A DNA stretch of 12,837 nt from JAYFNU01 sp964458545 (GCA_964458545.1 CAYWJF010000048.1:1-12837), one strand, 5' to 3'. Shown: positions 6,410 to 12,837, numbered from the stretch's first letter. Numbers and translations: made by a program. Notes: a model not told the origin generated them from the sequence alone.

Positions 6410-6428
6410 CTATTAAGGAAGAGGCAGT

Positions 6429-7067
6429 ATGGCATTTAAGAGAAAAATTTTTATAGCGACAGCGGCGCTTCTGCTTGCGCTGAGTCTTGCTGGGTGTACA
6501 TATAATTACAACGGACAGGGCGTCGCGCGGTTTGTTTCCCCCGAGGCGTACGGCGGCGGCTGGATAGTGCCCGCCGAGGCGCCAAGCGTAAAGGAAGGCA
6601 AGAAAGAGGTAATAGACGCCGCGCTTTTGAGCGAGACCATATTTACCGTAAACGCGCGCTACGAAATAGACGAGAGTTATTTTGTCCACGAGGAATTCAA
6701 CTTTATGATTCCGACAGGCTGGCAGGGGCATATGGTATACACCTCGAAGGAGGTTACGCTTAAAGACCACGTGGTAAGGACGATGGATTTCTTCTACCGC
6801 GTGCCTGAAAACGCCGCGGAGCTCGCCGAGGGCGACGACCCCGATGTACGGCTTATGCAGATAGAGTGTGTAGATTCTTCGCTGCTCGCGGAGCTTGATA
6901 TATACGCGAAGAAGGAAAAGGTGGGCGAAACCGCCGACGGGCGTTACAGCTACTACATTACCTATTATGAGAACCTAATCCCGGGCGAAAAGCCTTATTC
7001 CGCCGCCTGCGTAAACATACTCGGCACTATGATGTCCGAGCGCGGAAGGATTACTATAAAGGTATAA
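6429..7067 (+). CDS. Predicted lipoprotein of unknown function
   Basis: A 212-residue protein with a signal peptide (KRK at residues 4-6, hydrophobic 8-19) and a lipobox LAGC, with Cys23 as the lipidation site. The mature protein is about 190 residues, mostly hydrophilic. It has HEEFNFMIPTGWQGHM, a pattern seen in small lipoproteins built of beta-strands that resemble PsbP/DcrB-like folds (an inference). I recognise no catalytic motif. The ATG at 6429 has AAGGAAGAGG four bases upstream. The upstream neighbours are the LCP-like protein and the phosphoesterase, all envelope-directed. The gene is closed by a terminator at 7106-7136. Confidence 0.85.
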   Translation: MAFKRKIFIATAALLLALSLAGCTYNYNGQGVARFVSPEAYGGGWIVPAEAPSVKEGKKEVIDAALLSETIFTVNARYEIDESYFVHEEFNFMIPTGWQGHMVYTSKEVTLKDHVVRTMDFFYRVPENAAELAEGDDPDVRLMQIECVDSSLLAELDIYAKKEKVGETADGRYSYYITYYENLIPGEKPYSAACVNILGTMMSERGRITIKV

Positions 7068-7105
7068 AGTAACGAGAAAAGCTATTAGCACTTCTAATTT
7101 TCCAC

Positions 7106-7136
7106 AAAAATGCGCTGACAGCGCATTTTTTGTTTT
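7106..7136 (+). terminator. Intrinsic terminator after the lipoprotein gene
   Basis: ATGCGCT (7110-7116) pairs with AGCGCAT (7120-7126) around GAC, extended by A-T pairs, then TTTTTTGTTTT. It is the classic A-tract/stem/U-tract form, 39 bases past the stop. The 100 bases after it hold nothing I recognise except A-rich sequence ahead of the rplM promoter. Confidence 0.88.
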
Positions 7137-7238
7137 CAAAAAAGCGAAATTGGAAAGTGAGCATACGCGAGTAAACGCAAGAAAAACGGAGCAATTTGAA
7201 GTTACGATTTTGTAAATTAAAAAACCAGCAAAAAAGTG

Positions 7239-7268
7239 TTGACAGGGCGTGCCGCGGAGATATATAAT
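7239..7268 (+). promoter_or_regulatory. Promoter of the rplM-rpsI operon
   Basis: TTGACA (7239-7244) and TATAAT (7263-7268) are perfect consensus hexamers with an 18-base spacer. An A-rich stretch (about 7215-7235) upstream could act as an UP element, typical of ribosomal protein operons. The predicted start is near 7275, so the 5' UTR is about 69 bases. Confidence 0.88.
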
Positions 7269-7275
7269 ACAACTC

Positions 7276-7325
7276 GGCGCCTCACGCGCTAAGGAAAAGC
7301 AATATAGCGCCTACGGGCGTTTTGA
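7276..7325 (+). promoter_or_regulatory. Structured leader of rplM, possible L13-type autoregulatory leader
   Basis: GCGCTA (7286-7291) pairs with TAGCGC (7305-7310) around a 13-base loop. The same 3' arm can alternatively pair as CGCC with GGCG (7308-7311 and 7316-7319), followed by TTTTG. GGCGC at 7276-7280 offers a third partner for GCGCC. An L13 leader is known before rplM in Firmicutes and is thought to bind the L13 protein. I infer this may be one from position and structure, not from a recalled consensus. Confidence 0.45.
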
Positions 7326-7343
7326 TTATTCAGGAGGAAAATT

Positions 7344-7772
7344 ATGTCGACGACATTGCAAAAACCCCAGACGGTTGAACGCAAGTGGTACATTCTCGAC
7401 GCGGCGGGCAAGCCTCTCGGACGCACCGCTGCCACAGCGGCTGTTCTGCTTCGCGGAAAGAACAAGGTAACCTTTACGCCGAACGTTGATTGCGGCGACC
7501 ACGTAGTGATAATTAACTGCGAAAAAGCGGTGCTTACAGGCAAGAAGCTTGAGCAGAAGTATTATCGCCGTCATTCCGGTTGGATTGGCGGACTAAAGGA
7601 AATACAGTATAAAACGCTTATGGCGAACACCCCTGAAAAGGCTATGATGCTTGCCGTTAAGGGAATGCTTCCCGACACGGTAATCGGACGTCAGGCGCTT
7701 ACACGTCTTCGCGTTTACCGCACAGAAAAGCACGATAACGCTGCACAGAAGCCGCAGCCCTACGAAGGTTAA
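7344..7772 (+). CDS. rplM: 50S ribosomal protein L13
   Basis: A 142-residue large-subunit protein that binds 23S rRNA early in 50S assembly. The N-terminal ERKWYILDAAGKPLGR, the central LRGKNKVTFTPNVDCGDHVVIIN and the signature VKGMLP (105-110) followed by LRVY are family hallmarks, and the length is normal. The ATG at 7344 has AGGAGG seven bases upstream. It is the first gene of the two-gene operon with rpsI, 17 bases before it. Confidence 0.98.
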   Translation: MSTTLQKPQTVERKWYILDAAGKPLGRTAATAAVLLRGKNKVTFTPNVDCGDHVVIINCEKAVLTGKKLEQKYYRRHSGWIGGLKEIQYKTLMANTPEKAMMLAVKGMLPDTVIGRQALTRLRVYRTEKHDNAAQKPQPYEG

Positions 7773-7789
7773 GAAAGGAGCGACAGATT

Positions 7790-8188
7790 ATGTACGAAAC
7801 AAGACCGTTCTTTTACGGAACAGGAAGAAGAAAATCCTCCGTCGCTCGCGTTCGCCTTTATAACGGCACGGGCAACATCACCATCAATAAGCGCGACATC
7901 GACGATTATTTTGGGCTTGAAACCCTTAAGCTTATCGTTCGTCAGCCGCTTGAGCTTACAAGCACCACAGGCAAGTTTGACGTAGAAATCAGCGTCAACG
8001 GCGGCGGCGTTTCCGGTCAGGCGGGCGCTATTCGCCACGGTATCTCCCGTGCGCTGCTTCAGTTTGACGAGAAGCTTCGCGGCGACCTCAAGAAGGCGGG
8101 CTTCCTTACCCGCGACCCGAGAATGAAAGAGCGTAAGAAATACGGACTCAAGGCAGCCCGTCGCGCGCCCCAGTTCTCAAAGAGATAA
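7790..8188 (+). CDS. rpsI: 30S ribosomal protein S9
   Basis: A 132-residue small-subunit protein whose basic C-terminal tail reaches the P-site tRNA. The N-terminal GTGRRKSSVARVRL, the signature NGGGVSGQAGAIRHGISRAL (70-89) and the C-terminal KKYGLKAARRAPQFSKR, ending in the conserved Lys-Arg, are all present. The length is normal. AAGGAG lies before the ATG at 7790. It is the second gene of the L13-S9 operon and is closed by the terminator at 8205-8252. Confidence 0.98.
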   Translation: MYETRPFFYGTGRRKSSVARVRLYNGTGNITINKRDIDDYFGLETLKLIVRQPLELTSTTGKFDVEISVNGGGVSGQAGAIRHGISRALLQFDEKLRGDLKKAGFLTRDPRMKERKKYGLKAARRAPQFSKR

Positions 8189-8204
8189 TCGAGTATCGGT
8201 TTTT

Positions 8205-8252
8205 ACACGAAACTACAAGCCCGTCGGTTTATACCGATGGGCTTTTTCGTGT
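8205..8252 (+). terminator. Intrinsic terminator of the rplM-rpsI operon
   Basis: AGCCCGTCGGT (8218-8228) pairs with ACCGATGGGCT (8233-8243), 11 bp with one G-T wobble and a 4-base loop, followed by TTTTT. ACACGAAA (8205-8212) and TTTTCGTGT (8244-8252) can form a second, outer stem. Confidence 0.9.
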
Positions 8253-8320
8253 GACAGAAAGTTGGGCGAAAAGCGTAAAGCTTCTATTATTACAGCTAAG
8301 TAGAAAAGTCAACACAATTA

Positions 8321-8329
8321 TGATATAGT
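8321..8329 (+). promoter_or_regulatory. Weak candidate extended -10 promoter for the GGDEF gene
   Basis: TGATATAGT gives an extended -10 of the form TGnTATAGT, with no good -35 box 17 bases upstream. A TATGAT lies at 8319-8324. It is about 48 bases before the GTG start at 8377. Bases 8253-8320 show no other recognisable signal. Confidence 0.3.
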
Positions 8330-8376
8330 ATTCTTAAGGCTATGAAAGAGAGTGTTACGCGAGGGGAGGGCTATTT

Positions 8377-9486
8377 GTGGATTTTCGCGAAAACCTCAAC
8401 AGAAAATGGCGTTGGGAGCTCTTTAAAATCTGCGTACTGCTTGCCGCTATCGGCACGGTAGCGGAGATAGCGATTTACCTCTACGACTCAGCGAACAGCG
8501 TGCTGTTTCTGCCGTTAAGCATATATCGGGCGCGGTTTATATATATTCCGTCGTCGCTTAATCTTATTATAATTCTCCTTACGGCTTACTGCCTTAAATC
8601 TCCGAGACTTTCTAACGGCGCGAAGAACGTCTGGGCGTGCTTACTCATCTATTTCCTTTGCGCTAATACGCAGGTAATACACTATGTCTACGGTCCGCTT
8701 CTTATGCTGCCGAGCGTCGCTATTTTCGTAACGATACTCTTCGCGAACAAATGGCTTACGGCGGGTATCTCGATAGCGTCGGTTATTTCGCTCGCTATTG
8801 CGGGCTTTCAGGCCTCGCGTGAGCTTCGAAAGGACGACCCGCGCTTAACTATTGACCTAATCCTTGCGTTTGTTGTTATGTTTACTGTCTATGTTTCGGC
8901 GCGGCTGCTTAGCCGTTACGTTAAGGAACAAATTGACTATATCCTTGTGAGCAACGAGCGTCAAAGGACCCTTATTGAAGAGAGAAACATAGACCCGCTT
9001 TTGGGTATAGGCAACCGCCGCGTAATGAACGAGCGGCTCGCTGAGATAGTTAATACCGCGAAGGGGAGCGTTGCGCCGCAGCTATTAATGCTCGACGTAG
9101 ACGATTTTAAGAGTATAAACGATATCTACGGGCACCTTAGCGGCGACGAGGTTCTGACAAAGCTTTCGGATATGATTAGAAAGCAGATAAAGGAGAACCG
9201 CCTTGAGGCGTTCCGCTACGGGGGCGAGGAGATAGTTTTGGTTAGTCTCGGTATCGGCGGCGACGAGGCGTTCACGCTTTTTGACGAGCTGAGAAAAGGG
9301 TTTTCTAGAATGCGCTACTCCTTTGAGCTTAAGCGGGACATTACCTTCAGCGGCGGAATGGTAGCGCTTACAGCAGGGATGAAGCCTGAGGAATGGCTCA
9401 AGTCGGCGGACGATATGCTGTATATTGCAAAGAGCGACGGAAAGAACAGAATTCACCGAGCGCAACAGAACAAAAAGGAGAAATAA
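8377..9486 (+). CDS. Membrane GGDEF protein, probable diguanylate cyclase
   Basis: A 369-residue protein with about six membrane segments (near 15-35, 55-73, 84-104, 108-124, 127-145, 158-176). A short linker follows, then a GGDEF domain (about 205-360). Diguanylate cyclases make cyclic di-GMP from two GTP on dimerisation. Seen are the DPLLGIGNRR start (206-215), a metal-binding LDVDDF (Asp240) with KSINDIYGHLSGDEVL, and the active-site loop RYGGEEI (280-286), a GGDEF variant ending in Ile. The residues at the RxxD inhibitory-site positions are Glu and Leu, so product inhibition is unlikely. GTG is the start, with GAGGGGAGGG six bases upstream. It is followed one base after its stop by the DUF3267 gene. 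The signal sensed by the membrane part is unknown. Confidence 0.88.
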   Translation: MDFRENLNRKWRWELFKICVLLAAIGTVAEIAIYLYDSANSVLFLPLSIYRARFIYIPSSLNLIIILLTAYCLKSPRLSNGAKNVWACLLIYFLCANTQVIHYVYGPLLMLPSVAIFVTILFANKWLTAGISIASVISLAIAGFQASRELRKDDPRLTIDLILAFVVMFTVYVSARLLSRYVKEQIDYILVSNERQRTLIEERNIDPLLGIGNRRVMNERLAEIVNTAKGSVAPQLLMLDVDDFKSINDIYGHLSGDEVLTKLSDMIRKQIKENRLEAFRYGGEEIVLVSLGIGGDEAFTLFDELRKGFSRMRYSFELKRDITFSGGMVALTAGMKPEEWLKSADDMLYIAKSDGKNRIHRAQQNKKEK

Positions 9487-9487
9487 A

Positions 9488-10141
9488 GTGGGTAAGGCGG
9501 CTGAAACAGAGAGCAAGAGAAAGCTAAGTAAGGCGGAGGAGAAGCGCAAGGAAAAGTACGAGGCGCTAAAGGAAAGTATTGTCGCGCAAGGGTATGAGGA
9601 GAAGGACCTGACAATAAGCGTCGTGTATGCGAACGTTATGGCGCTTGTCTTGACCGCGCCTATAATAATCGCGTTTCTGGCGCTTTTTATTGTAAGGAAT
9701 ATTGAAGTGATGATGAACCTCGGTACGCGGTCGCTTCTTAGTATGGTTTTGTCTATCGTCTGTGTTCTCGCGCTCGTGGTGGTACACGAGCTTATCCACG
9801 GCTTGACCTTCTCGCTCTTCGCGAAGCGGCATTGGAAGTCTATCTCCTTCGGCTTTATTGCGGAATATATGACACCCTACTGCTGTTGCGACGAGCCGCT
9901 AAAAAGGTGGCAGTACGTTATCGGCGCTATTATGCCGACGGTGGTTCTCGGTATTATCCCCCTCATTGCCGCCGTTCTTACTGGCTCACTCTTCCTTTTA
10001 ACCGTCGGCGCGTTAATGACAATGTCAGGCGGCGGAGACCTTACGATAGTTTTAAAGCTTCTTATGAGAAAAGAGAACGGCAGAGAATGCCTTTACGTTG
10101 ACCACCCCTACAAGGTAGGGCTTACGGTATTTGAGAAATAG
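9488..10141 (+). CDS. DUF3267 family membrane zincin, putative metalloprotease
   Basis: A 217-residue integral membrane protein with a charged, helix-forming N-terminus (residues 1-40), then membrane segments near 49-69 and 81-100. The zinc-type motif HELIH sits at residues 100-104. The YCCCDEPL and SGGGDL (Asp184, a possible third ligand) patterns are those of DUF3267, a family of putative membrane metallopeptidases of unknown target. The start is the GTG at 9488, with AAGGAG seven bases upstream, and the stop of the GGDEF gene is one base before it, so translation is probably coupled. The reading frame is open further upstream inside the GGDEF gene, but without a better start. It may process a signal or envelope protein, which is inference. 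Confidence 0.85.
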   Translation: MGKAAETESKRKLSKAEEKRKEKYEALKESIVAQGYEEKDLTISVVYANVMALVLTAPIIIAFLALFIVRNIEVMMNLGTRSLLSMVLSIVCVLALVVVHELIHGLTFSLFAKRHWKSISFGFIAEYMTPYCCCDEPLKRWQYVIGAIMPTVVLGIIPLIAAVLTGSLFLLTVGALMTMSGGGDLTIVLKLLMRKENGRECLYVDHPYKVGLTVFEK

Positions 10142-10174
10142 AAAAAGCGGACGGTTCAACCGTCCGCTTTTTTG
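10142..10174. terminator. Bidirectional terminator between convergent genes
   Basis: GCGGACGG and CCGTCCGC are separated by TTCAA, flanked by A-rich sequence on the left and TTTTTT on the right, giving a stem of about 12 bp. It starts one base after the DUF3267 stop. Read from the minus strand it also ends in a U-run, so it can end the convergent gene that stops at 10222. Confidence 0.9.
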
Positions 10175-10221
10175 TAAACATATTTGCGTTGATGTATACT
10201 TGCGCGCAAGAAAAGAAGTTT

Positions 10222-10854
10222 CTATATACCATAGATAAAGCGTATGAACTGCTCAAGCTCCGCCTTGTTAGTCACCGTGGCTGGAACGCAGAGTAAAGCG
10301 TCCTTGTACGCTCCCGTGTGCGCTTTATAAAACGCCGTGCCGGAGATATCGAGCGCGTCGGCGTTATCGTCAATTGAAACGACATATTGCGAAAGCTCGG
10401 AATAAAGCTCCGTCGAAAGGGCGTCCTTTATCGGCAGGAAGATATCGAGGTTTTCAAAGTACCAGAGCGAATCGAGGTTGCCGATAATTACGTCAGCTTG
10501 CCCGGAATTCAGCATTGCGGTCATCTTCACAGAGGTGGAGTCCTCAGGGTATACCTTGCCGTCAAGGTCAACGTAGAATTGGAACATTACATCGACCTGC
10601 GCGTTCGTCTTTTTGTCGCCCGTATAAACAGCAAAATCGTCGTGCAGGGCGTCCTCAAGCGAGGTGTTAGACATATCGTTAAAAACAAGACAGTTGAGGG
10701 TGACCTTTTTATAGTTAATGAGGCTCACCGTAAGAGAGATAAGCCCTATTACCGCCACAAGACCGATAATAAGCGGGAACTTATAGTAATCCCAGATAAA
10801 CTCTACCTTCTTTACGGGCGTGAGCTTTTTGAATTCTTCGCTTTTCAGTTTCAT
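10222..10854 (-). CDS. Single-pass membrane protein of unknown function
   Basis: A 210-residue protein with a short cytoplasmic N-terminus. The opening KKLTPVKKVEFIWDYYKFP leads into one membrane segment (about 26-47) and an external domain of some 160 residues. I do not recognise a named family. The opening pattern (lysines, then W.YYK before the membrane) recurs in Clostridia membrane proteins whose external part resembles solute-binding domains; this is from memory. The external part has TAMLNSGQADVIIGN (about 112-126), like the residue pattern of periplasmic-binding folds, and an acidic surface. GGAAAGG lies six bases before the ATG. It is transcribed divergently from the alpha/beta hydrolase from a promoter at 10902-10930, and ends at the shared terminator. 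Confidence 0.75.
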   Translation of the reverse strand: MKLKSEEFKKLTPVKKVEFIWDYYKFPLIIGLVAVIGLISLTVSLINYKKVTLNCLVFNDMSNTSLEDALHDDFAVYTGDKKTNAQVDVMFQFYVDLDGKVYPEDSTSVKMTAMLNSGQADVIIGNLDSLWYFENLDIFLPIKDALSTELYSELSQYVVSIDDNADALDISGTAFYKAHTGAYKDALLCVPATVTNKAELEQFIRFIYGI

Positions 10855-10882
10855 AAAAAGCCTTTCCGCCGCTTCTTGCGGC

Positions 10883-10911
10883 TTGAAGATTTACAGTAAA
10901 AATAGTACTAT
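10883..10911 (+). promoter_or_regulatory. Candidate promoter of the hydrolase-GNAT operon
   Basis: TTGAAG (10883-10888) and TACTAT (10906-10911) are 17 bases apart. The -10 box lies in the palindrome AATAGTACTATT (10901-10912) that also carries the -10 of the minus-strand promoter. The predicted start is near 10918, 50 bases before the ATG at 10969. Confidence 0.55.
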
Positions 10912-10930
10912 TATTTCAGCTGAGTGTCAA
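10902..10930 (-). promoter_or_regulatory. Promoter of the membrane protein gene at 10222-10854
   Basis: On the minus strand TTGACA (10930-10925) is perfect consensus and TACTAT (10907-10902) lies 17 bases on. The predicted start is near 10896, about 42 bases before the ATG at 10854. It overlaps the divergent plus-strand promoter; the two -10 boxes share two bases in one palindrome. Confidence 0.75.
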
Positions 10931-10968
10931 TTAAGTAAAAATGAACAATGCTTTTAGGCGGAGAAAAA

Positions 10969-11793
10969 ATGATTGAAAAGATAGGCGACGCGGAAATATA
11001 TTACGAGATAGCTGGCGAGGGCATACCGATAATAATGCTTCATGGCTGGGGTATGGACAGACGTTTAATGTCGGGCTGTCTTGAGGAGCTCTTTAAAGGC
11101 GAGCTCTCGGGCTTTAAGCGGATATATCTCGACTTGCCCGGAATGGGAAAGTCAAAGGCTGGTAGCGTGCGCCGAGCGGACGACGCGGTAAGGGTGCTTA
11201 TAGAATTCATTAATAGGGTTGTTCCGAGTGAGCGCTTTATTCTCACTGGTGAATCCTTCGGCGGATATCTTTCACGCGCGATAGTGCGCGCCGTTCCCGA
11301 AAGGGTGCGCGGGCTTCTTCTTATCTGCGCCGCTATGCTCCCGGGCTACAGGCGCGGCACGGTGGAAAAGCTTAAGGTCGAAGAACGCGACGAAAAGCTA
11401 TTGTCAAGCCTCACCGACGAGGAAAGAACCGCCTTCGAGTATATGAACGTAATGCTTACGCGCGAGGTGTGGGAGGCTTATAAAAGAGACATTATTCCCG
11501 CGCTCGCCGAGCAGAACAAGGAGTTTTTAGGGCATATATTTAAGGGTGAGCTTTCCTACGATGTGGATGCGGCGGGCTTCAGTTATGACGGTCCATGCCT
11601 TATACTTACCGCTCGCGGCGACACAGAGGTGGGCTTCAAGGACCACCTAAGGCTGCTTGATATCTATCCCCGCGCAAGCTATATGGCGTTTAGCCGCGCG
11701 GGACACAACCTTCAAATCGAACAACCAGAGCAGTTTAGGTCGGCTGTAGCGGCGTGGCTTTACACCGAATTTATTAAAGAAAACAGGTATTAA
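10969..11793 (+). CDS. Alpha/beta hydrolase
   Basis: A 274-residue cytoplasmic hydrolase of the alpha/beta fold. The catalytic residues can be placed: the nucleophile Ser96 in GESFGG, the acid Asp218 in RGDTE and His246 in AGHNLQ. The HGWGMD motif (25-30) supplies the oxyanion hole. Residues 125-200 form a helical cap that usually sets specificity; the substrate is unknown. The start is the ATG at 10969, with GGCGGAG ahead of it. An in-frame ATG at 10948 is 21 bases upstream but has no ribosome site. The GNAT gene follows one base after the stop, so the two are co-transcribed and likely coupled. No lipase signal peptide is present. Confidence 0.92.
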   Translation: MIEKIGDAEIYYEIAGEGIPIIMLHGWGMDRRLMSGCLEELFKGELSGFKRIYLDLPGMGKSKAGSVRRADDAVRVLIEFINRVVPSERFILTGESFGGYLSRAIVRAVPERVRGLLLICAAMLPGYRRGTVEKLKVEERDEKLLSSLTDEERTAFEYMNVMLTREVWEAYKRDIIPALAEQNKEFLGHIFKGELSYDVDAAGFSYDGPCLILTARGDTEVGFKDHLRLLDIYPRASYMAFSRAGHNLQIEQPEQFRSAVAAWLYTEFIKENRY

Positions 11794-11794
11794 A

Positions 11795-12655
11795 ATGGAA
11801 ATAGAAAAATTCACCGAGCTTACCGAAACGCAGAAGGACGAGATTAACGCGCTGGAGGATATCTGTTACGAGGGCGAAGGGCTTTCCAACAGGGCGTTTT
11901 TATCTAACGAGATTAATGTGGACAGGTCTATACCCTGCTTTTATTTAGGCTACGAAAAGGGCGAGCTTGTTTGCTTCCTTACCACCTTTATTCCCGAAAG
12001 CACCGAGGCGGAGGTGGTAGCCTTTACCCGTCCCGATATGAGGAGAAAGGGTTATTTTCGTCTGCTTTTTACCGCAGCGTGTATGGAGCTTGGCGTAAGA
12101 GGCATTAAGCGCATGGTCTTTGCGCTCGAGCCGAAAAGCTTAAGCGGCGCCGCCGCGCTTAAAAGCTTCGGTGAAACGAAGCTTTTAAGGAGCGAAAACC
12201 GAATGGTATTCGCGTGCGCGCCTTCGGCGCGCGCGGCGGCGGAAGAGTCTCTTCGTTTCGAGGAGGTCTGCGAAAGAAACAGCGCCGATTTCCTAAAGCT
12301 TGAGTGCGAGGAGTTCGGCGACGAGGAGCGAAGCGACAGCTATATAGACTCCCTTCTTACCAACCCGAAGCGCACGGGCTACGTCGCATACGAGGGGGAA
12401 AATCCCGTCGGCGTATACTGCGTGAATTATGACGAGTTTCCCGACGGCTTTATCTACGGTGTGGTAGTGGAGGAAAAGCTTCGCGGAAGGGGCTACGGAA
12501 GAAGGCTTATGACCCACGCGCTCAGCGTAGCGACCAAGCCGACGGGCAGGGCGATACTCGACGTAGACAGCAACAATCCCGTCGCCTTTGAGCTTTACAA
12601 GAAGCTCGGCTTTACCGTAACCTTTCAGGTAGACTATTACCTCAAAAAAATTTAA
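11795..12655 (+). CDS. Tandem-domain GNAT N-acetyltransferase
   Basis: A 286-residue protein with two GNAT folds, which transfer acetyl groups from acetyl-CoA to an amine. The C-terminal domain (about 153-286) holds a full acetyl-CoA loop, RGRGYG (230-235), followed by the AFELYKKLGF helix. The N-terminal domain (1-150) keeps the strand order and AEVVAFTRPDMRRKGYFRLLF, but its loop reads RRKGYF, lacking the last glycine. It may still bind acetyl-CoA or serve for substrate or structure. The ATG is one base past the hydrolase stop. The start is accepted for its spacing to CAGG. The substrate (small molecule, peptide or ribosomal protein) cannot be told. Confidence 0.9.
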   Translation: MEIEKFTELTETQKDEINALEDICYEGEGLSNRAFLSNEINVDRSIPCFYLGYEKGELVCFLTTFIPESTEAEVVAFTRPDMRRKGYFRLLFTAACMELGVRGIKRMVFALEPKSLSGAAALKSFGETKLLRSENRMVFACAPSARAAAEESLRFEEVCERNSADFLKLECEEFGDEERSDSYIDSLLTNPKRTGYVAYEGENPVGVYCVNYDEFPDGFIYGVVVEEKLRGRGYGRRLMTHALSVATKPTGRAILDVDSNNPVAFELYKKLGFTVTFQVDYYLKKI

Positions 12656-12707
12656 GAATGTACGTTTAGTACGAATATAATGTGATATTATGGTAGTGTG
12701 CAAGCAT

Positions 12708-12745
12708 AGAGACTCGCGGACGAATTGTTCGCGGGTCTCTTTTTT
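12708..12745 (+). terminator. Intrinsic terminator after the hydrolase-GNAT operon
   Basis: AGAGACTCGCGG (12708-12719) pairs with CGCGGGTCTCT (12730-12740), more than 10 bp including one G-T wobble, followed by TTTTTT. Upstream, an extended -10-like TGATATTAT (12683-12691) raises the chance that it also lies in the leader of the next gene, but a terminator for the operon is the simpler reading. Confidence 0.85.
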
Positions 12746-12771
12746 GCGCGAAAAAACATGAAGGAGAGTAT

Positions 12772-12837
12772 ATGAAAAAGCAAGAACAAAAGAAAAACAA
12801 GCAAGCGAACGCAAACAAATGTTTGCAAAACAGCGCG
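12772..12837 (+). CDS. Partial ORF, lysine/asparagine/glutamine-rich N-terminus
   Basis: A new gene begins at the ATG at 12772 with AAGGAG five bases upstream, and runs off the window after 22 codons. The start is MKKQEQKKNKQ, then ANANKCLQ: very basic and polar with one Cys. It is too short to assign. It could be a small acid-soluble spore-like or other small basic protein, but that is a guess. Confidence 0.6.
   Translation, partial: MKKQEQKKNKQANANKCLQNSA

Noticed and set aside
9425..9487. Upstream extension of the DUF3267 frame inside the GGDEF gene
   Set aside because: It would begin at a TTG with no ribosome site; the GTG at 9488 has AAGGAG at ideal spacing.
10948..10968. ATG at 10948 as the hydrolase start
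   Set aside because: The ribosome site GGCGGAG lies between it and the ATG at 10969, so the later start is preferred.
1..12837. CRISPR array, insertion sequence, prophage, integrase or toxin-antitoxin module
   Set aside because: No regularly spaced repeats, transposase, integrase or small toxin-like gene pair is visible on either strand.

Overview
The window reads as a chromosomal segment of a Gram-positive, low-to-medium-GC bacterium of the Firmicutes (Bacillota), most likely an uncultured Clostridia member. The grounds are strong AGGAGG-type ribosome sites, consensus sigma-A promoters, an rplM-rpsI pair, a transketolase split into two adjacent subunit genes, an LCP-like protein, a lipobox lipoprotein and a DUF3267 membrane zincin. 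The genus cannot be read from the sequence. There is no IS element, phage gene, CRISPR array, tRNA or rRNA.

Layout. At 1-1001 lies a minus-strand AraC-type regulator with a GyrI-like effector domain, ended by a hairpin at 71-92. At 1088-2829 the minus-strand split transketolase has its N-subunit gene overlapping the C-subunit gene by ATGA, closed by a terminator at 1048-1075. At 2965-4412 a minus-strand MFS exporter is preceded by a long leader. That leader has a near-perfect promoter (TTGACA-16-TATAAT with an extended -10), a 40-codon leader ORF, several stem-loops and a strong intrinsic terminator just before the exporter start. This attenuator-like leader is the most interesting object in the window.

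From 4450 to 7067 three plus-strand envelope genes follow: a membrane-anchored metallophosphoesterase, a divergent LCP-fold protein, and a lipoprotein with its own promoter and a stem-loop in its 5' UTR. At 7239-8252 is the rplM-rpsI operon, with a consensus promoter, a structured leader and a terminator. At 8377-10174 a membrane GGDEF protein and a DUF3267 putative metalloprotease form a tightly coupled pair. It ends at a bidirectional terminator that also serves the convergent gene at 10222-10854, an unrecognised membrane-anchored protein. That gene and the plus-strand alpha/beta hydrolase-GNAT operon (10969-12655) diverge from overlapping promoters whose -10 boxes share one palindrome. A lysine-, asparagine- and glutamine-rich small ORF starts at 12772 and runs off the end.

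Functional reading. Most of the segment is housekeeping (pentose phosphate pathway, ribosome, envelope). The inducible-looking parts are the MFS leader and the divergent promoter region near 10900. No multi-gene novel system such as defence or biosynthesis is evident; the novelty is in regulatory RNA and promoter architecture.
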